Positions 34,776-45,843 of a stretch of DNA of 64,000 nt are shown one piece after another; within the stretch, counting starts at the first letter, position 1; every line of letters begins with the position of its first letter. The position numbers were made by a program, and so were the translations under genes. Origin of the DNA: Nageia nagi (Eukaryota > Pinophyta); assembly GCA_050084985.1 (NCBI GenBank), contig JBITNC010000001.1, positions 101,556,001 to 101,620,000 on the forward strand, given 5' to 3'. The notes beneath the pieces are model-generated. The model saw only the letters and a list, made by a program, of their open reading frames with translations, was not told the origin of the DNA and searched no databases.

Positions 34776-35110
34776 TCAAGCCAATAGAGCCTCAAGAATG
34801 GTCAACATCACCTCATGCAAGAAGTGACTATGGCTCCAGCAAACTATGAATCTCAAAATCATGAGGTGTGAATGAAACAATCCTCTCACCACTAATATTA
34901 CAAATATGATACATAGAAAGAAGGTTGACAGAGAGATCAGGAACCAAAAGTACATCAAGGATGTGACCACATTCAACAAGAATGTCCCCTTTTCCCTTCA
35001 CAAAAATGTTAGAGGAATTGCCAACCTCAATACTAGAAGTAAAATAAAGAGATGCAAAAGACTCTTTAAATGGAGTCATGTGATGAGAGGCACTTTAATC
35101 CATAAACCAA
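34776..35110 (-). pseudogene. copia-4 protease C-terminus and pre-integrase
   Basis: 34828-35079 reads VGNSSNIFVKGKGDI, then HILDVLLVPDLSVNLLSMYH, the flap and C-terminal half of copia proteases (GxG, VLxVPxLxxNLLS). The active-site Asp region upstream is unclear (a stop near 35094). The continuing frame has IHSLLEP at its end. Confidence 0.85.
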
Positions 35111-35181
35111 ATCTCTAAAATAGAATGTCCCTTCCCATGAGCATTTAAAACCTTTCCTGATACATGAGAAGTTTCATATTT

Positions 35182-35917
35182 TTATTTCTTTTTATCATAT
35201 TTTATCTTTTTGTAACATTTTTCAATGACATGACCAAGCTTTCCACAATAAGAACAAGTAGGCTTCTCTTTGTCTTGATTGGATTTAGAGTCATTGGCCT
35301 TTGGAGGTGTATGTGGTGTAGTGGAATTAGGGTTAGGCTTAGGATTGGGCTTAACTTTGCCTTTATATTTTATTAATGCCTTATATGAAGATGAAGATGA
35401 CTCAAGATTTGAAATTTTAGTCTCTTCCCTTATAAGATGTTCACAAAATTTTCCTAACTTAGGCATTGTGAATTTATCACCCATAACATCCATTATAGAG
35501 AGGAATGTAGAAGAAAATACATGGAATGGGACTTTCAATTTTGGTAAAATCAGATAAATGCATTTTTTCTCTTTCTTATTTTTTCCACTACCCAATAATT
35601 ATGTATAAAATTCCTTAAATTTAGTGAGATAATCAATTATGGTGGGATAGTCATCAGGAGATAATGCAGTAAGTTGAGCATAAATTTGCATGGCCCTCAT
35701 TATGTCAACTTTACCAAACAAAGATTTCAATTTATCCCATGCCTCATGTGGTAAGATGAAACCACAAGCTCTCACTAACATTTGATTTTATTAGCCCAAA
35801 TGCCTCTCCAGTTACGTTTCTAAATGACCAAGTTTCATAGTTTGATTTCAATGTGAATTTTTTTCCTTCTTAATGAGTGTGTTTAGTCCTTTTTATGCTA
35901 ATATTGTCAACATCCAT
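35182..35917 (-). pseudogene. copia-4 gag with intact zinc knuckle
   Basis: The start at 35917 reads MDVDNISIKRTK. 35599-35781 carries AWDKLKSLFGKVDIMRA and IDYLTKFKEFYT of the UBN2-type gag core. 35182-35595 ends with CSYCGKLGHVIEKC, a complete CX2CX4HX4C knuckle, followed by a basic tail. It is one of the best preserved coding segments here (137 codons open), but a frame break separates it from the N-terminal part. Confidence 0.9.
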
Positions 35918-36493
35918 GGTTTCCAAGTGTGGTAATTATGAGGTATGAGAGGTTCAAATTTAAATTGAGAATGATCCATATTAAAGTAACAAGAGAACCA
36001 AGAAATAAAGGAGGTGCAAAAATTTACACTCAACACCAAGAAGATCCCATCCAAATTTTATTCACTTTTAAAGGACCCCCCCAAAAAACTCGCTATCAAG
36101 GCTTACAATGAAACAATTTGAAAGATCTCCTATTCATTTTTCCAATGCAAACAAATGACACTCCAATCTCAGGAAAAATTAATTTAAAGACCTGAAAAGG
36201 ATTATTTAAAAAATAATATTTATTAAATTATAAAAAATAAAATAAATACTATTTTTCAATTTTTTTAAAAATATAATAGGCCTTTTTAAACATTAAAAAA
36301 ATGAACTTGCAGAACTCAAGGAGGAGGGAGAGTTGATCCAATTGTGTGGAGGAGGGAACATTTTCCAATGTAGGTGCTGATTCAGTTAGTTGTTAGGGGT
36401 GCTTGTGTTGAAGATGTGAGGAGGGAGTGCACATAATAGAGTAAAATTAACAAGGAGTTACACACAAGGGAGGTTTCCTAAGATTGCAAAGGC
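35918..36493 (-). other. copia-4 leader, right of gag
   Basis: Non-coding, AT-rich. Its continuation lies beyond copia-3 at 44978-45562. Together they make about 1.2 kb between PBS and gag. Confidence 0.7.
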
Positions 36494-36498
36494 TAAGT
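36494..36498. repeat. copia-3 target-site duplication, left copy
   Basis: TAAGT here is repeated exactly at 44973-44977 after the other LTR, giving a perfect 5-bp duplication. Confidence 0.93.
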
Positions 36499-36996
36499 TG
36501 TTAAAATGTATAATGCATTATTGTAAAGGTTATGTAATAATATTCTATATAAATTCACTAATACTTAAGGGTATAATTTGATACCTTAAGTATTTATGTG
36601 AATATGATAATGTAACTTGTCCTACACTCCATGTCATGAGCATGCTTCTTGCGTAAAAGGATGTGCATGTCATGCTTTTGTACATTGGATAAAAGGGTGA
36701 TCCAAAAAGGGATTTTGGTCTATAAATATAAGGCTCCCTCTTTTTGATCACATACCAATTTTTGGATTAAAGTTATGCTAGGGGATAGTGGTTAAGAGAA
36801 AAGAGTAGGAGGATTGTAAGAGTTCATATTTGTTAAGAAGAGAGATCTAGTTAATGGATGTACTCCTAGTTGGAGGAACCACTTACATCTTGTGTTATCT
36901 TTGTTAGATTGATTTATGTGATAGTTAGATGTGAATTTAGGGCTTTCATATGATCTTGGTTGTTTAATAATTATCTTGTTAGTGTTAGTTTCTTCA
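36499..36996 (+). repeat. copia-3 5' LTR
   Basis: It starts TGTTAAAATG and ends TTTCTTCA. It carries a U3 inverted repeat (36553-36602) and a TATA-like TCTATAAATATAAGG at about 36719-36733. It aligns end to end with 44474-44972. Confidence 0.95.
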
Positions 36997-36999
36997 ATT

Positions 37000-37012
37000 T
37001 GGTATCAGAGGA
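37000..37012 (+). promoter_or_regulatory. primer binding site (copia-3)
   Basis: TGGTATCAGAGGA, 3 bp after the LTR, complements the 3' end of initiator tRNA-Met as in most plant copia elements. Confidence 0.92.
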
Positions 37013-39736
37013 GCTTGGAGGTTCCTCTTCACATCCTTGGAGACTTTTCATCTTGGAGGTTTATCTTAAGGTCTTGTTGAGGTAAACTCAAAAGAAGGTA
37101 TAAATTCCTTTTTTCTTGATTATTATTTTTTTGATTATTTCATTGTAATACTAACATATTATGTTCTATACGTTAGTTCATTTTTGCAATTTTGGTGTAA
37201 ATAGTAATATGATGCATTTCTTTTTGGGATATATATAGGCTAACTTCTTGTGTTATTGCAATTTTTTTTTAAAAATAATTGCTTACCTTTTTTTATAAGT
37301 TAGTATACAATAAGTGCAATTTTTTATAAACCATTTATTTTTTCAATGATAAGAAAATTGCATTTTTATACCTAAAGTTTTTTTTTTCTCTCTTAAAAAA
37401 AAGGGCAATAAAAACATACATATTGATATTTTTATAAACTATAGAAGAGATTTAGTATATGAATTTATTTTTTATGTTCAAAAATTTATATATTTTTTTT
37501 ACTTAAAAAAAAAACTCAAAAGAAGGCAGCTGTACAATTTTTTTACAATGCATAGCAACATGATTAGAGCCAAAGTAAAAAATTAACACTCAAAATGAAT
37601 CCAATTAGATCAAATTTTAAATCAAAATGAAATGTTGTCATTACAAGTAGGAAAGGATAAAATGAATCTATAAAGCCTCCAAAAAAGGGGAATAGCAAAA
37701 CCTATGTGGCATCAATAGCAAGGACCTCCCTCCTATGCAAACCTTTGCTCGTAGTTGCCGCTCTAGCCACTTACGATTGTTAAGAGAGTATATTTAATAA
37801 AGCATAACTTTTATAGATCTTGAACCTACAACCTTCATGTTATTAAAATGATGCTCATGGCTATTTTTATCTCATTTGGTAACTCTACTTGCTCTTGGAT
37901 CCTATGACCTTTTTTAAACTTGCATGGGGGTCTAAAACCCCACTAGCTCCTCTCATCCTTAAGACATATGTAAACACTTCCTCCCCCTTGGTGGTGGCTC
38001 TACTGCCAACCCTCCTCTTGTGAACTCACTTCCCCTCTTCATCACTTAGCTCCTCCATGGCCTCTCTATGATGTCTCTCCACCTGTCTGCCTCTACGTAG
38101 CAGTCTTCACTAGCCACCTCCTCATTGCTCACAATTTTTTTTGCCTCTTGTGCCTCCCTCCTCCTTTAATGTTTTTTGCCTTGTTGTTTACTTTAGACAT
38201 TAATTTTTTTTGGACTTTCTTTTAAGCCTCCTTTAGTCTTTAATGCCTCTACTAGCATTCATGTCTTGTGCAAATGTATTCTTCACCATTTTTTTACTCA
38301 TCATGAATTGCATTTAAGATAGATATAAAGTAGATAGATTGTCCAAATTACATTAATGTTAAAGTACATTTTTCATCATTACTCCTAAAATGGAGACTTT
38401 ATTTGCTTAATTTTTTTTTAAAAGGGGAGCGGATGCTACAATGCTACTCTTTAAGTAAAAAGGGGGAATTGTTTTTACATACTTAGAGTTTTAGTATTCA
38501 ATTTATTTTAAAGATAAATTATTTAGTATGCTACTTTTAGGGATAAATTTTTAAGTAAAAAATGGGAATTTGTATGAATTTCTTACTTAATTTTTATCTA
38601 GTATACATACTAAATTTTTACTTTAAGTTAATGAGTTGTATGCTTATGTTTAGTACTTGATTTTTTAAGCTAAAAATGCATATTTTTAGAACTTATTTTG
38701 TTAAGTTAATAATGCATGCTTAAGGAATTAATTTTGTAAGTTAATGCTAACGACTTAATTTTTTTTAAAGTTAATGTTGCATGCTTAAGAACTTAAACTT
38801 TAAGTTAATGCTTAAGGACTTAAAATTTAAGATAGATACTTAAGTTTTTTTTTAAGTAAAAAAAAATGCATGCTTATTACTTAAAATCTTAAGTTATGAT
38901 GCAATCTACTTCCTTATGCAAGAATAGACTTGTGCAAAATTAGGAATGATGTAAAGATGTCCTTTAGGGGTTGGTAAACAAAACCCATTGAACACTTAGG
39001 TTTCAAAATTTTGAATGGATGATGGTTTAGTTATGATTTTTTACTTCATGTTTTGCATTTTGATCAAAAATACAAATATTGAAATGAGAAACCCTCTAAA
39101 ATGAACACATCTGCATGTAAATTCTACAACATGACTTATTTGGGGAGCCATGAGGTGAGGATAGGTAGACTGGAGCCTTTAAGTTTGATGATCCAAATGG
39201 TGAGAGTTCATACTTCTCAATTGCTCCTAAGTCCTCTGTTGGTCTAGATTTAACTCCAATAGGTGGATAGGTATGTGTGTAGTGATACCACATATCTGCA
39301 CATCCATTCAGAGATTATCCTAACAACCTAAGAGGATAACTTGAAACCTAATCAAGATTAATAATTTGGCTGATCCAATAAATTTTAGAACCTTGAAAAA
39401 ATAGCTAGTACTTCTTCTTGTGAGAGTATATTGCTACCTAAAGGGAATTGGTTGAGAATTGGTAGGACTTAGGCTCCTCTTATGTGGGCATCCAAGTGAA
39501 GGCCTAATTTTAGATAAGAAAACAAACCTTAACAATGTCACTTTATATCTACGGTTCTTGAGATGAGAAATGTATTTGGGTACATGGGTTATTATTTGAA
39601 TTGTAAAATATTTGCACTTGTGAATCAAATCATGCATGTCTTTTGTGTTAAAATTAACATGTATTTTTACTTTATTAAAACTTAAAATATAATGTTGTTA
39701 ACCACATGCTTATTATTTCACATTCTTATGTAGCAA
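37013..39736 (+). other. long untranslated leader of copia-3
   Basis: About 2.7 kb without recognisable coding. It includes T/A runs (37260-37520), a C/T-rich stretch (37920-38180) and a region of repeated TTAAGTTAATGC and TGCATGCTTAAG phrases (about 38500-38890). The size agrees with copia-2 (11793-14490). Confidence 0.75.
38500..38890 (+). repeat. imperfect short repeats in copia-3 leader
   Basis: Recurring AAGTTAATG, GCATGCTTAAG and ACTTAATTTT phrases at about 40-60-bp spacing, degenerate. Confidence 0.55.
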
Positions 39737-40668
39737 ATGGGAGAATCCTTTTTACCCAAACACGTTCTTGATGGTTCTAACTTTGAGATTTGGAAACCAT
39801 AGATGAGAGATGAATTGTAGGAAAGAATGTTTTGATAAATAGTGAATGAGAATCTTTTACCTCCTATAGATGACAAGGCACTGGAGGCTTACAACATGAA
39901 GAATAAATTAGCAACCTCCATGATTTATCGTGTAGTTTTAGATGATGTGCTCTTAATGATTTCTTCTTCAATTTTAGAAAAGAAAGCTTAGGATAAGCTT
40001 AAGCAAATATACCTTGGTTAAAATGTTTCAAGAAGATTTACCATTCTCCAAAAGTTACTTCAATCTCATTAAAGGAAAGATGAAAATATTTTCACCTACT
40101 TGAACAAAATCATTGACCTAAAGACCCAACTTATTGCTTGTGGGTGTAATTGGATCAATGATGAGTTCATGGTCTTGATTATTCTTCAAAGCCTTTCTTA
40201 AAAGTTTGAAAAATTTGTGATGATTATGAAAACAAGGCTTTATGATGAAAAAGAAGTCTTCTCCCTTGAGAACCTTTCTAGGCACTTATTGAAGCATAAG
40301 AAAACCCTTAATAATAAGATGTTGATTTTTTCTGCTAAGGATAAAAATGTTGCTCTTAGAGCAACCAAAACTCTTTTCAAGAAGAAGTTCAACCATCAAA
40401 AGAAATCTTATCCTTTTTCCTCCAAAAGGTTTGAGAAAAGAAGTAATGGCTACAATAGCAGCAGAAACAACAAAAATAATAACCACAATAGTAGGAACAA
40501 TGGTAGCAACAACCACTTCAGGCAAAGAGATGAAAAAGGTAAAGCAAACAATCCATATCCTAAAGAAAAATTTGATGGTAATTGTAAATATTATGGCATT
40601 CAAGGTCACAAAGAAGTTAATTGCTACAAAAAAAAAGAGAGAAAAAGAACAAAGGTAATAGAAATGTA
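39737..40668 (+). pseudogene. copia-3 gag
   Basis: The start reads MGESFLPKHVLDGSNFEIW. The core includes YNMKNKLATSMIYRVVLDD, KLKQIYLG, and NIFTYLNKIIDLKTQLIACG, typical of copia gag. The open piece 40217-40669 ends with an Asn/Ser/Arg-rich linker and the knuckle CKYYGIQGHKEVNC, in which the second Cys of CX2C is Tyr. It is broken by early stops (for example near 39800). Confidence 0.9.
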
Positions 40669-40719
40669 AAGAACTTCAAAGAAAAGAAGAATATTGATGT
40701 TGGTTTTACTACAATGCTC

Positions 40720-41000
40720 TACTCCATGTCTCACTCTTTTTCATCTGATTGGATTGTTGAATCTGGTTGCACTAATCACTTATATTTTAAAAAATAAAAG
40801 TTTAAGAACTTTCACAAGTATAGAAAAGATGCAATTATGATAGGTGATAACTCTACCCTTGAAGTCCAAGTAATTGGGAGTGTGTTGATTTATGAAAAAG
40901 TTTTTGACAATGTGCTCTATGTTTTTAAACTTAGGATGAATCTTGTTTTTATAATCCAAGTTGCTAGAAAAGGGTACTCTTTTGAGTTTGACTCTTAATC
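40720..41000 (+). pseudogene. copia-3 protease
   Basis: SDWIVESGCTNH (40744-40779) places Glu where the catalytic Asp of D-S-G belongs. IMIGDNSTLEVQVIGSVLI and NVLYVFKLRMNLVF follow, as in copia proteases. One stop occurs near 40795. The Glu change alone should abolish activity. Confidence 0.9.
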
Positions 41001-41099
41001 TTGGTGCATTAAGAAAGGACTTACCACTTTGATTAAAGGATTTGTGAAAGATATCTCTACATTGTAGATTAAGTTCCATCAAAGATGTGTCTTACTTCT

Positions 41100-41905
41100 A
41101 GTGTGTATTCTAAAGAAAATCTTTGGCATCATCATTTAGGGCACCTTAACCACAAGAGTATTCAAGTCATGAAAGACTAAGAACTTATGAAAGGTTTTCC
41201 TTTAATTTCTCCTTCAATTGGTCTATGCAAGAAGTGCATTCTTGAAAATATGCATAGATAAAAATTTGAAAAAGATAAAGCAACAAAAGTATCTCAACCT
41301 CTTTAACTTGTGTATTCAGATTTGATGGGTCTATTTTAGACTAAGTTGCTTAGAGGAACATCTTATGCTTTGAATTTCATTTATGAATTTAGTAGAATGA
41401 CCTCTGGGTATCTACATGAGCATAAGAATCAAACCTTTGAGAGTTTTAAGGTTTTTAAGGCCTTTGTTGAGAATCAAACTAACCTTAAGATCAAGATGTT
41501 GAGATCAGATGATGGAGGAGAATATAACAGTAATGAGTTTAATGACTATTATGTTAAGTATGGAATCAAGAGGTAGTTTTTGATTCTTTACACTCCTTAA
41601 TTGAATAATGTTGTCGAAAGGAAAAATAAAATAATTATGGAGATGGTTAGATGCATGTTGGGTAATTTTCCTAAATTCTTATGAGGTGAAGCTATGAACA
41701 CTACTATTTACACCTTGAATAGGTGTCCCATAAAAGTTGTTCAAAGTAAAACTCTTTTTAAGGCATGGTCAAGAAGAAAACCTAACATTTCTCACCTCAG
41801 GGTGTTTGGTTGTCAAGCATTCTCCTACATTGTTTCTAAGAAAAGAAAGAAGTTGGACACAAGAGCTAAAAAAGACATCTTTATGGGTTATAATAGTTAA
41901 CATAA
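41100..41905 (+). pseudogene. copia-3 integrase
   Basis: The HHCC module is intact in motif (LWHHHLGHLNHKS, then GLCKKCILENMH). The catalytic core has SDLMG with the first Asp, RSDDGGEYNSNEF with the second, and DIFMGYNS-type C-terminal phrases. Open pieces are 41346-41576 and 41694-41900. Stops at about 41181, 41261, 41305 and 41575 break it. Confidence 0.93.
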
Positions 41906-42149
41906 AGGCTACAGGCTCTACTCTCCATCCTATAAAGTAGTATTTATTTCAAGGGATGTAAAGTTCAATGAACTTCCTGATGAATCTACTTTTAATGAGG
42001 ATGTTGATGATCTAGAGGACTCTTCAGTTACACCTAGTTGGTTAGATATTGATGTAAATAAGTCACCTTAGGTAACAAGGAGCATGACCTTGAACAAATC
42101 CTTATTTGCTAAGATTGACAACAAACATGAGCCTTAATCCTTCAAAGAA

Positions 42150-42935
42150 GCTTCTTAGCATGAGTGTTGGATAGAAGCCATGAAAGTGGAGTATGAAGCA
42201 CTTATAAAAAATAAAACTTGGGACTAGGTTCCTTATTCCAATGAGAAAAATGTGATTGGTAATAAGTGGATCTATAAGGTCAAGTTCAATTTAGTTTGAT
42301 ATATTGAGAAATACAAGGTAAGGTTAGTAGCCAAAGGTTTTGCTTAGAAATACAATGTAGATTATGAGGAAACCTTTACTCCCATGGTAAAGATGCCTAC
42401 TATCAGGATTATCCTTACTCTTTCTGTAGCTCAAGGATGGAAAGTTTTTCAACTTGATGTCAAGAGTGCATTTCTCAATGGTGATTTAGATGTAAAAATC
42501 TTTATGAATCAACCATAAGGGTTTATTGTGGAAGGAAAAGAATCTTTTGTGTGCAAGCTAAATAAGTTATTGTATGGGCTTAAACAAGCACCTTGATCCT
42601 GGTACAAAAAGATTTCAAGGTATTTTATAGACATTAGTTTCTCTAAGTGTTTTTTTGACTCTGATCTATGTGTGCTCAATCAAAGGAAATATGTGGTCTT
42701 GATTCTCCTTTATATGGATGATCTTCTAATAATTAGGAATAATGATGAAATCATTCAAGAGTGCATATCCAAACTTAAAGCAATGTTTGAAATGATTGAT
42801 CTTGGTCTCTTGCACTACTATCTTGGATTGCAAGTGTATCAATACAAGGATTATACTTACCTCAATTAATCTAAGTATATATTAGACATCTTAAAAAAGT
42901 TTGAAATGGAGGAGTGTGGATATGTTGCAATCCCA
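42150..42935 (+). pseudogene. copia-3 reverse transcriptase
   Basis: Blocks NKWIYKVKF, RLVAKGFA, FTPMVKMPTIR, QLDVKSAFLNGDL, YGLKQAP and the intact YMDD box (42711-42722) are all visible. The region after YMDD (MIDLGLLHYYLGLQVYQY) is well preserved. Stops near 42294, 42345, 42517 and 42595 inactivate it. It is the best preserved RT of the copia-1 to copia-3 family here. Confidence 0.95.
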
Positions 42936-42994
42936 ATCTCTCCTAGAATCACTATTTTTTTGAGCTCCAACTCTTAGTTAGCTAATGCTACAGC

Positions 42995-43680
42995 TTAAAG
43001 GTAATTAATTGGTAGTCTTTTGTATTTAACTATATTAAGGTTAGATATTATGTTTGCAGTGAATCTGATGGCACGATTCATGTAGAAACCTTATGTTGAG
43101 AACCTTAATGCTGTTAAGCAAATTTTGAGGTATGTTGCAGGGACCAAGGATCTTGCTCTCAAGTATTCTAAGTTACCCTCATTTGTTCTCTTTGGATTCT
43201 TAGATTTTGACTATGGGGGATATAGAGATGATAAGAAATCAACCTCTACGTATGTGTTTAGGATTAGTTTAGGTGCCATCTCTTAGGCTTCCAAGAAGCA
43301 ACCTACTATTCTCTTTCCATCACAAAAGCTGAATATCATGCTATATATATTACAACCCAGGAAGCCATTTGGCTAAAGCATCTTTTGAAAGAAATTAGGT
43401 ATGAGAAAGGTGGCTCATATTTGATTTCTTCAAATAATTAGTCAGCTATTTCTTTGGCTAAGAATCTTGTGTTCTATCAAAAATAAAGCATGTGGAAATC
43501 CATGCCTATTTTATTAGGAAGAAGGTTCTAAATGGCATTATACACTTGGAGTATTTTCCATCTACCTTGAACTCTGCTAATTTGTTCATCAAGCTACTCT
43601 TGAAAGCTCAGATATATAAGCTTAGGGATGCTATTGGGTTGGTGAAGTTTGAATTATTATGTTTAATTCATGTTTGTGAT
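42995..43680 (+). pseudogene. copia-3 RNase H
   Basis: LIGSLLYLT, KQILRYVAGTKDLALKYS, then DFDYGGYRDD and TKAEYHA-type phrases in shifted frames, and at 43492-43650 VEIHAYFIRKKVLNGIIHLE, the copia C-terminal block. The frame breaks near 43315 and 43480. Unlike copia-1, the pol end lacks the TTAAGGGGGAG run (deleted near 43650). Confidence 0.88.
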
Positions 43681-43797
43681 AATAACTTCATCCCTAAGAG
43701 GATTTTGTGCTGTATAGTGTTGGTTTTGTTGTACACCTTTATGGTAAGTTCGCTCTACATGAGGAACTTGTATAATTTTTTAAAGCAAAAAGATTGA

Positions 43798-44005
43798 TAA
43801 ATCTATCACTATACAATTATCCATGTGAGAGGAACTCTTATGTGTATTTTGACACTGTTTAGTTATTCATATGTGAGGAACTTGTATGTGCATTCTCTAT
43901 TTTGGTCAATCTAGCACTATTCAGTTATCCATATGTGATAAACTCTTATGTGTCTTTTGGCATTGTTCAGTTATCTATAGGTGAGGAACTCGTATGTGCA
44001 TACTA
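43798..44005 (+). repeat. 3' module minisatellite, copia-3 copy
   Basis: Four or so units of CAGTTATCCATATGTGATAA or ATATGTGAGGAACT type with alternating tails. Homologous to 2825-3075 and 8080-8475. Confidence 0.86.
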
Positions 44006-44462
44006 TAGTTTGTAATGATAATCAACACATGTTTTATATATATAATAGATGACTATAAGTTTTTGCCATGGCATCTTTGTGATGACTTATAGTGCACCAT
44101 TGATAAGTTCATAATGGAATTTATGTGATTCATCTATCCTTGATAAGATAAATATGTTGCATCTAACTGATCTTGTTATTTGAGCTGCTTATGACTTGCA
44201 GGTTCCTTTGAGATTGTAGATTACTTACCTCAAGTATGTAGGCTCTTAGAGACTCTTAATGACTTCTAGTTGGATGACTACATGTACACTGAAATCGGTT
44301 GTGGTTAATGATTGTATATTTGGCAAAGTAGTGAGTCTCAAACTAGATCTTTCTTACTTTACAAATATATAAAAAGTTTTCATCTCTATTGTATCTATTT
44401 GGAGGAGAACTCTCTTACTTTCTCTCTTTCTTCTCTCTTATTCGCTCTATCCTAATATTGCA

Positions 44463-44473
44463 TTAAGGGGGAG
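44463..44473 (+). promoter_or_regulatory. copia-3 polypurine tract
   Basis: TTAAGGGGGAG immediately precedes TGTTGGAATG of the 3' LTR. Confidence 0.92.
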
Positions 44474-44972
44474 TGTTGGAATGTATAATGCATTATTGTA
44501 AAAGGTTATGTAATAATCATCTATGTAAATTCACTAATACTTAAGGGTATCATTTGATACCTTAAGTATTTAAGTGAATATGATAATGTAACTTGTCCTA
44601 CACTCCATGTTATGAGCATGCCCCTTAGGTAAAACGATGTGCATGTCATACTTTTGTACATTGGATAAAAGGGTGATCTAAAGAGGGATTTTGGCCTATA
44701 AATAGAAGGCTCCCTCTTTATGATCACACACCAATTTATGGAGCAAAGTTATGCTATAGGATAGTGGTTAAGAGAAAAGAGTAGGAGGATTGTAAGAGTT
44801 CATATTTGTTAAAAAGAGAGATCTAGTTAGTGGATGTACTCCTAGTTGGAGGAACCACTTACATCTTGTGTTATCTTTGTGAGATTGCTTTATGTGATAG
44901 TTAGATGTGAATTGAGAGCTTTCATGTGATCTTGGTTGTTTAAAAATTATCTTGTTAGTGTTAGTTCCTTCA
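44474..44972 (+). repeat. copia-3 3' LTR
   Basis: 499 bp, TGTTGGAATG to TTCCTTCA, followed by the TAAGT duplication. Contains the U3 inverted repeat at 44530-44579. Confidence 0.96.
44530..44579 (+). repeat. U3 inverted repeat in copia-3 LTR
   Basis: Arms TTCACT..AATACTTAAGGGTATCA and its complement surround a 3-base loop. The arms carry compensated length differences. It is present in both LTRs (36553-36602) and, duplicated, in copia-2. It could be a promoter or enhancer element or a hairpin. Confidence 0.75.
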
Positions 44973-44977
44973 TAAGT

Positions 44978-45562
44978 GCACCATGAGGAGGATCCACACA
45001 CCATGTAGGTCAGAGGCTAGGTCCACCATGAGGAGAAGCCATGTCAATTTGGAAGGAGGATAGGCAGTGGATCATAACCCATGCAAAGTAGGATCTATAA
45101 AAGGGCCACATTGGTGAAGCATTAGCTTGAAAGGGACCAAAAATAATCGAAAAACTAAAAGCACCACTTCATTAACACTTTAAAAATAATTTTAGAACCT
45201 AAATGCACAAACCACATTATGGAACTAAAGGAGAGATTAGATCACAGGAGCCTCTCAAGATGTGTGATGAAAACATAGGGTTCACATGATTGCAACAAGA
45301 CATGAGGTTGAGGGAAAGCCATAATGAAGATGGAAACTTTGTAGAAGCTATGAAATGCAATAAGAAAGAATGTTGAGAAGATGACCATGATCTTTGTATA
45401 GATTTGCAGATTGGTAAGAGACCAAAGAGAGAGTTGCAAAAACACTAGCAGATATAAATACATAATGTCTACCCAAAAAATCTGATGATGCTGGAGATAA
45501 AAAACCTAACAAGAATAAGAAAAAGAGCTTCAACATTTGAATGCTTGCAAGATTTTTGAATA
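44978..45562 (-). other. copia-4 leader, PBS-proximal part
   Basis: Non-coding. Two copies of CCACCATGAGGAG (about 44979 and 45019). Continues to gag across copia-3. Confidence 0.65.
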
Positions 45563-45574
45563 GCTCTAAAACCA
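45563..45574 (-). promoter_or_regulatory. copia-4 primer binding site
   Basis: The minus strand reads TGGTTTTAGAGC, two substitutions from TGGTATCAGAGC, adjacent to the LTR end. Confidence 0.8.
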
Positions 45575-45843
45575 TGAAAAGATTTACAAGGAAAGCAAAT
45601 CAAGCCAAGAACATAGAAAATGCATAGCACCACAAATCTGAAAGAAGGTCAATCAAAATTAATCAACCTAAAATGAGAATGGATCCCAAATAAATAGGGC
45701 AAATACAAGCTAGTGTACAAAAATGTGCTAATCATATGTGAATAGAAAAATCCACAAAGTGACAAAGAAATGCTTATCACCATAACAAACTAGCTAGAAA
45801 TAAGACTTAAGAAGTACTCCTAAGTGAACCTAATACTCTAACA
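45575..45843 (-). repeat. copia-4 5' LTR, shortened
   Basis: On the minus strand it starts TGTTAGAGTATTAGG and ends TCTTTTCA. Similar to 31592-31857 of the 3' LTR but lacking about 160 bp at the U3 start. Confidence 0.83.

Larger units (their letters stand above)
36499..44972 (+). mobile_element. complete Ty1/copia retrotransposon copia-3
   Basis: An 8.47-kb element with both LTRs (36499-36996 and 44474-44972), PBS, a long leader, gag, protease, integrase, RT, RNase H, 3' module and polypurine tract, flanked by perfect TAAGT duplications. It is nested in the copia-4 leader. LTRs share nearly all positions but have visible substitutions, and the coding region has stops, so it is structurally complete but inactive. 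It serves as reference for copia-1 and copia-2. Confidence 0.97.
31592..45843 (-). mobile_element. Ty1/copia retrotransposon copia-4, interrupted by copia-3
   Basis: Reading on the minus strand: 5' LTR 45575-45843, PBS 45563-45574, leader 45562-44978 and 36493-35918 (split by copia-3), gag from 35917, protease, integrase, RT, RNase H, polypurine tract and 3' LTR 32019-31592. It belongs to a different copia family from copia-1 to copia-3. It sits in gypsy RNase H: the flanks rejoin as YYMFG plus NMIYVIAHAYLLKYL, which matches the gypsy RNase H without a gap. The flanking 5-mers ACAAG and CCAAA are poorly conserved target duplications. Confidence 0.9.

Noticed and set aside
35279-35557. Gly/Leu-rich plus-strand ORF
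   Set aside because: Antisense shadow of the copia-4 gag linker and zinc-knuckle region.
40286-40658. Additional ORFs overlapping copia-3 gag in other frames
   Set aside because: Shadows of the Asn/Lys-rich gag linker; no family features.
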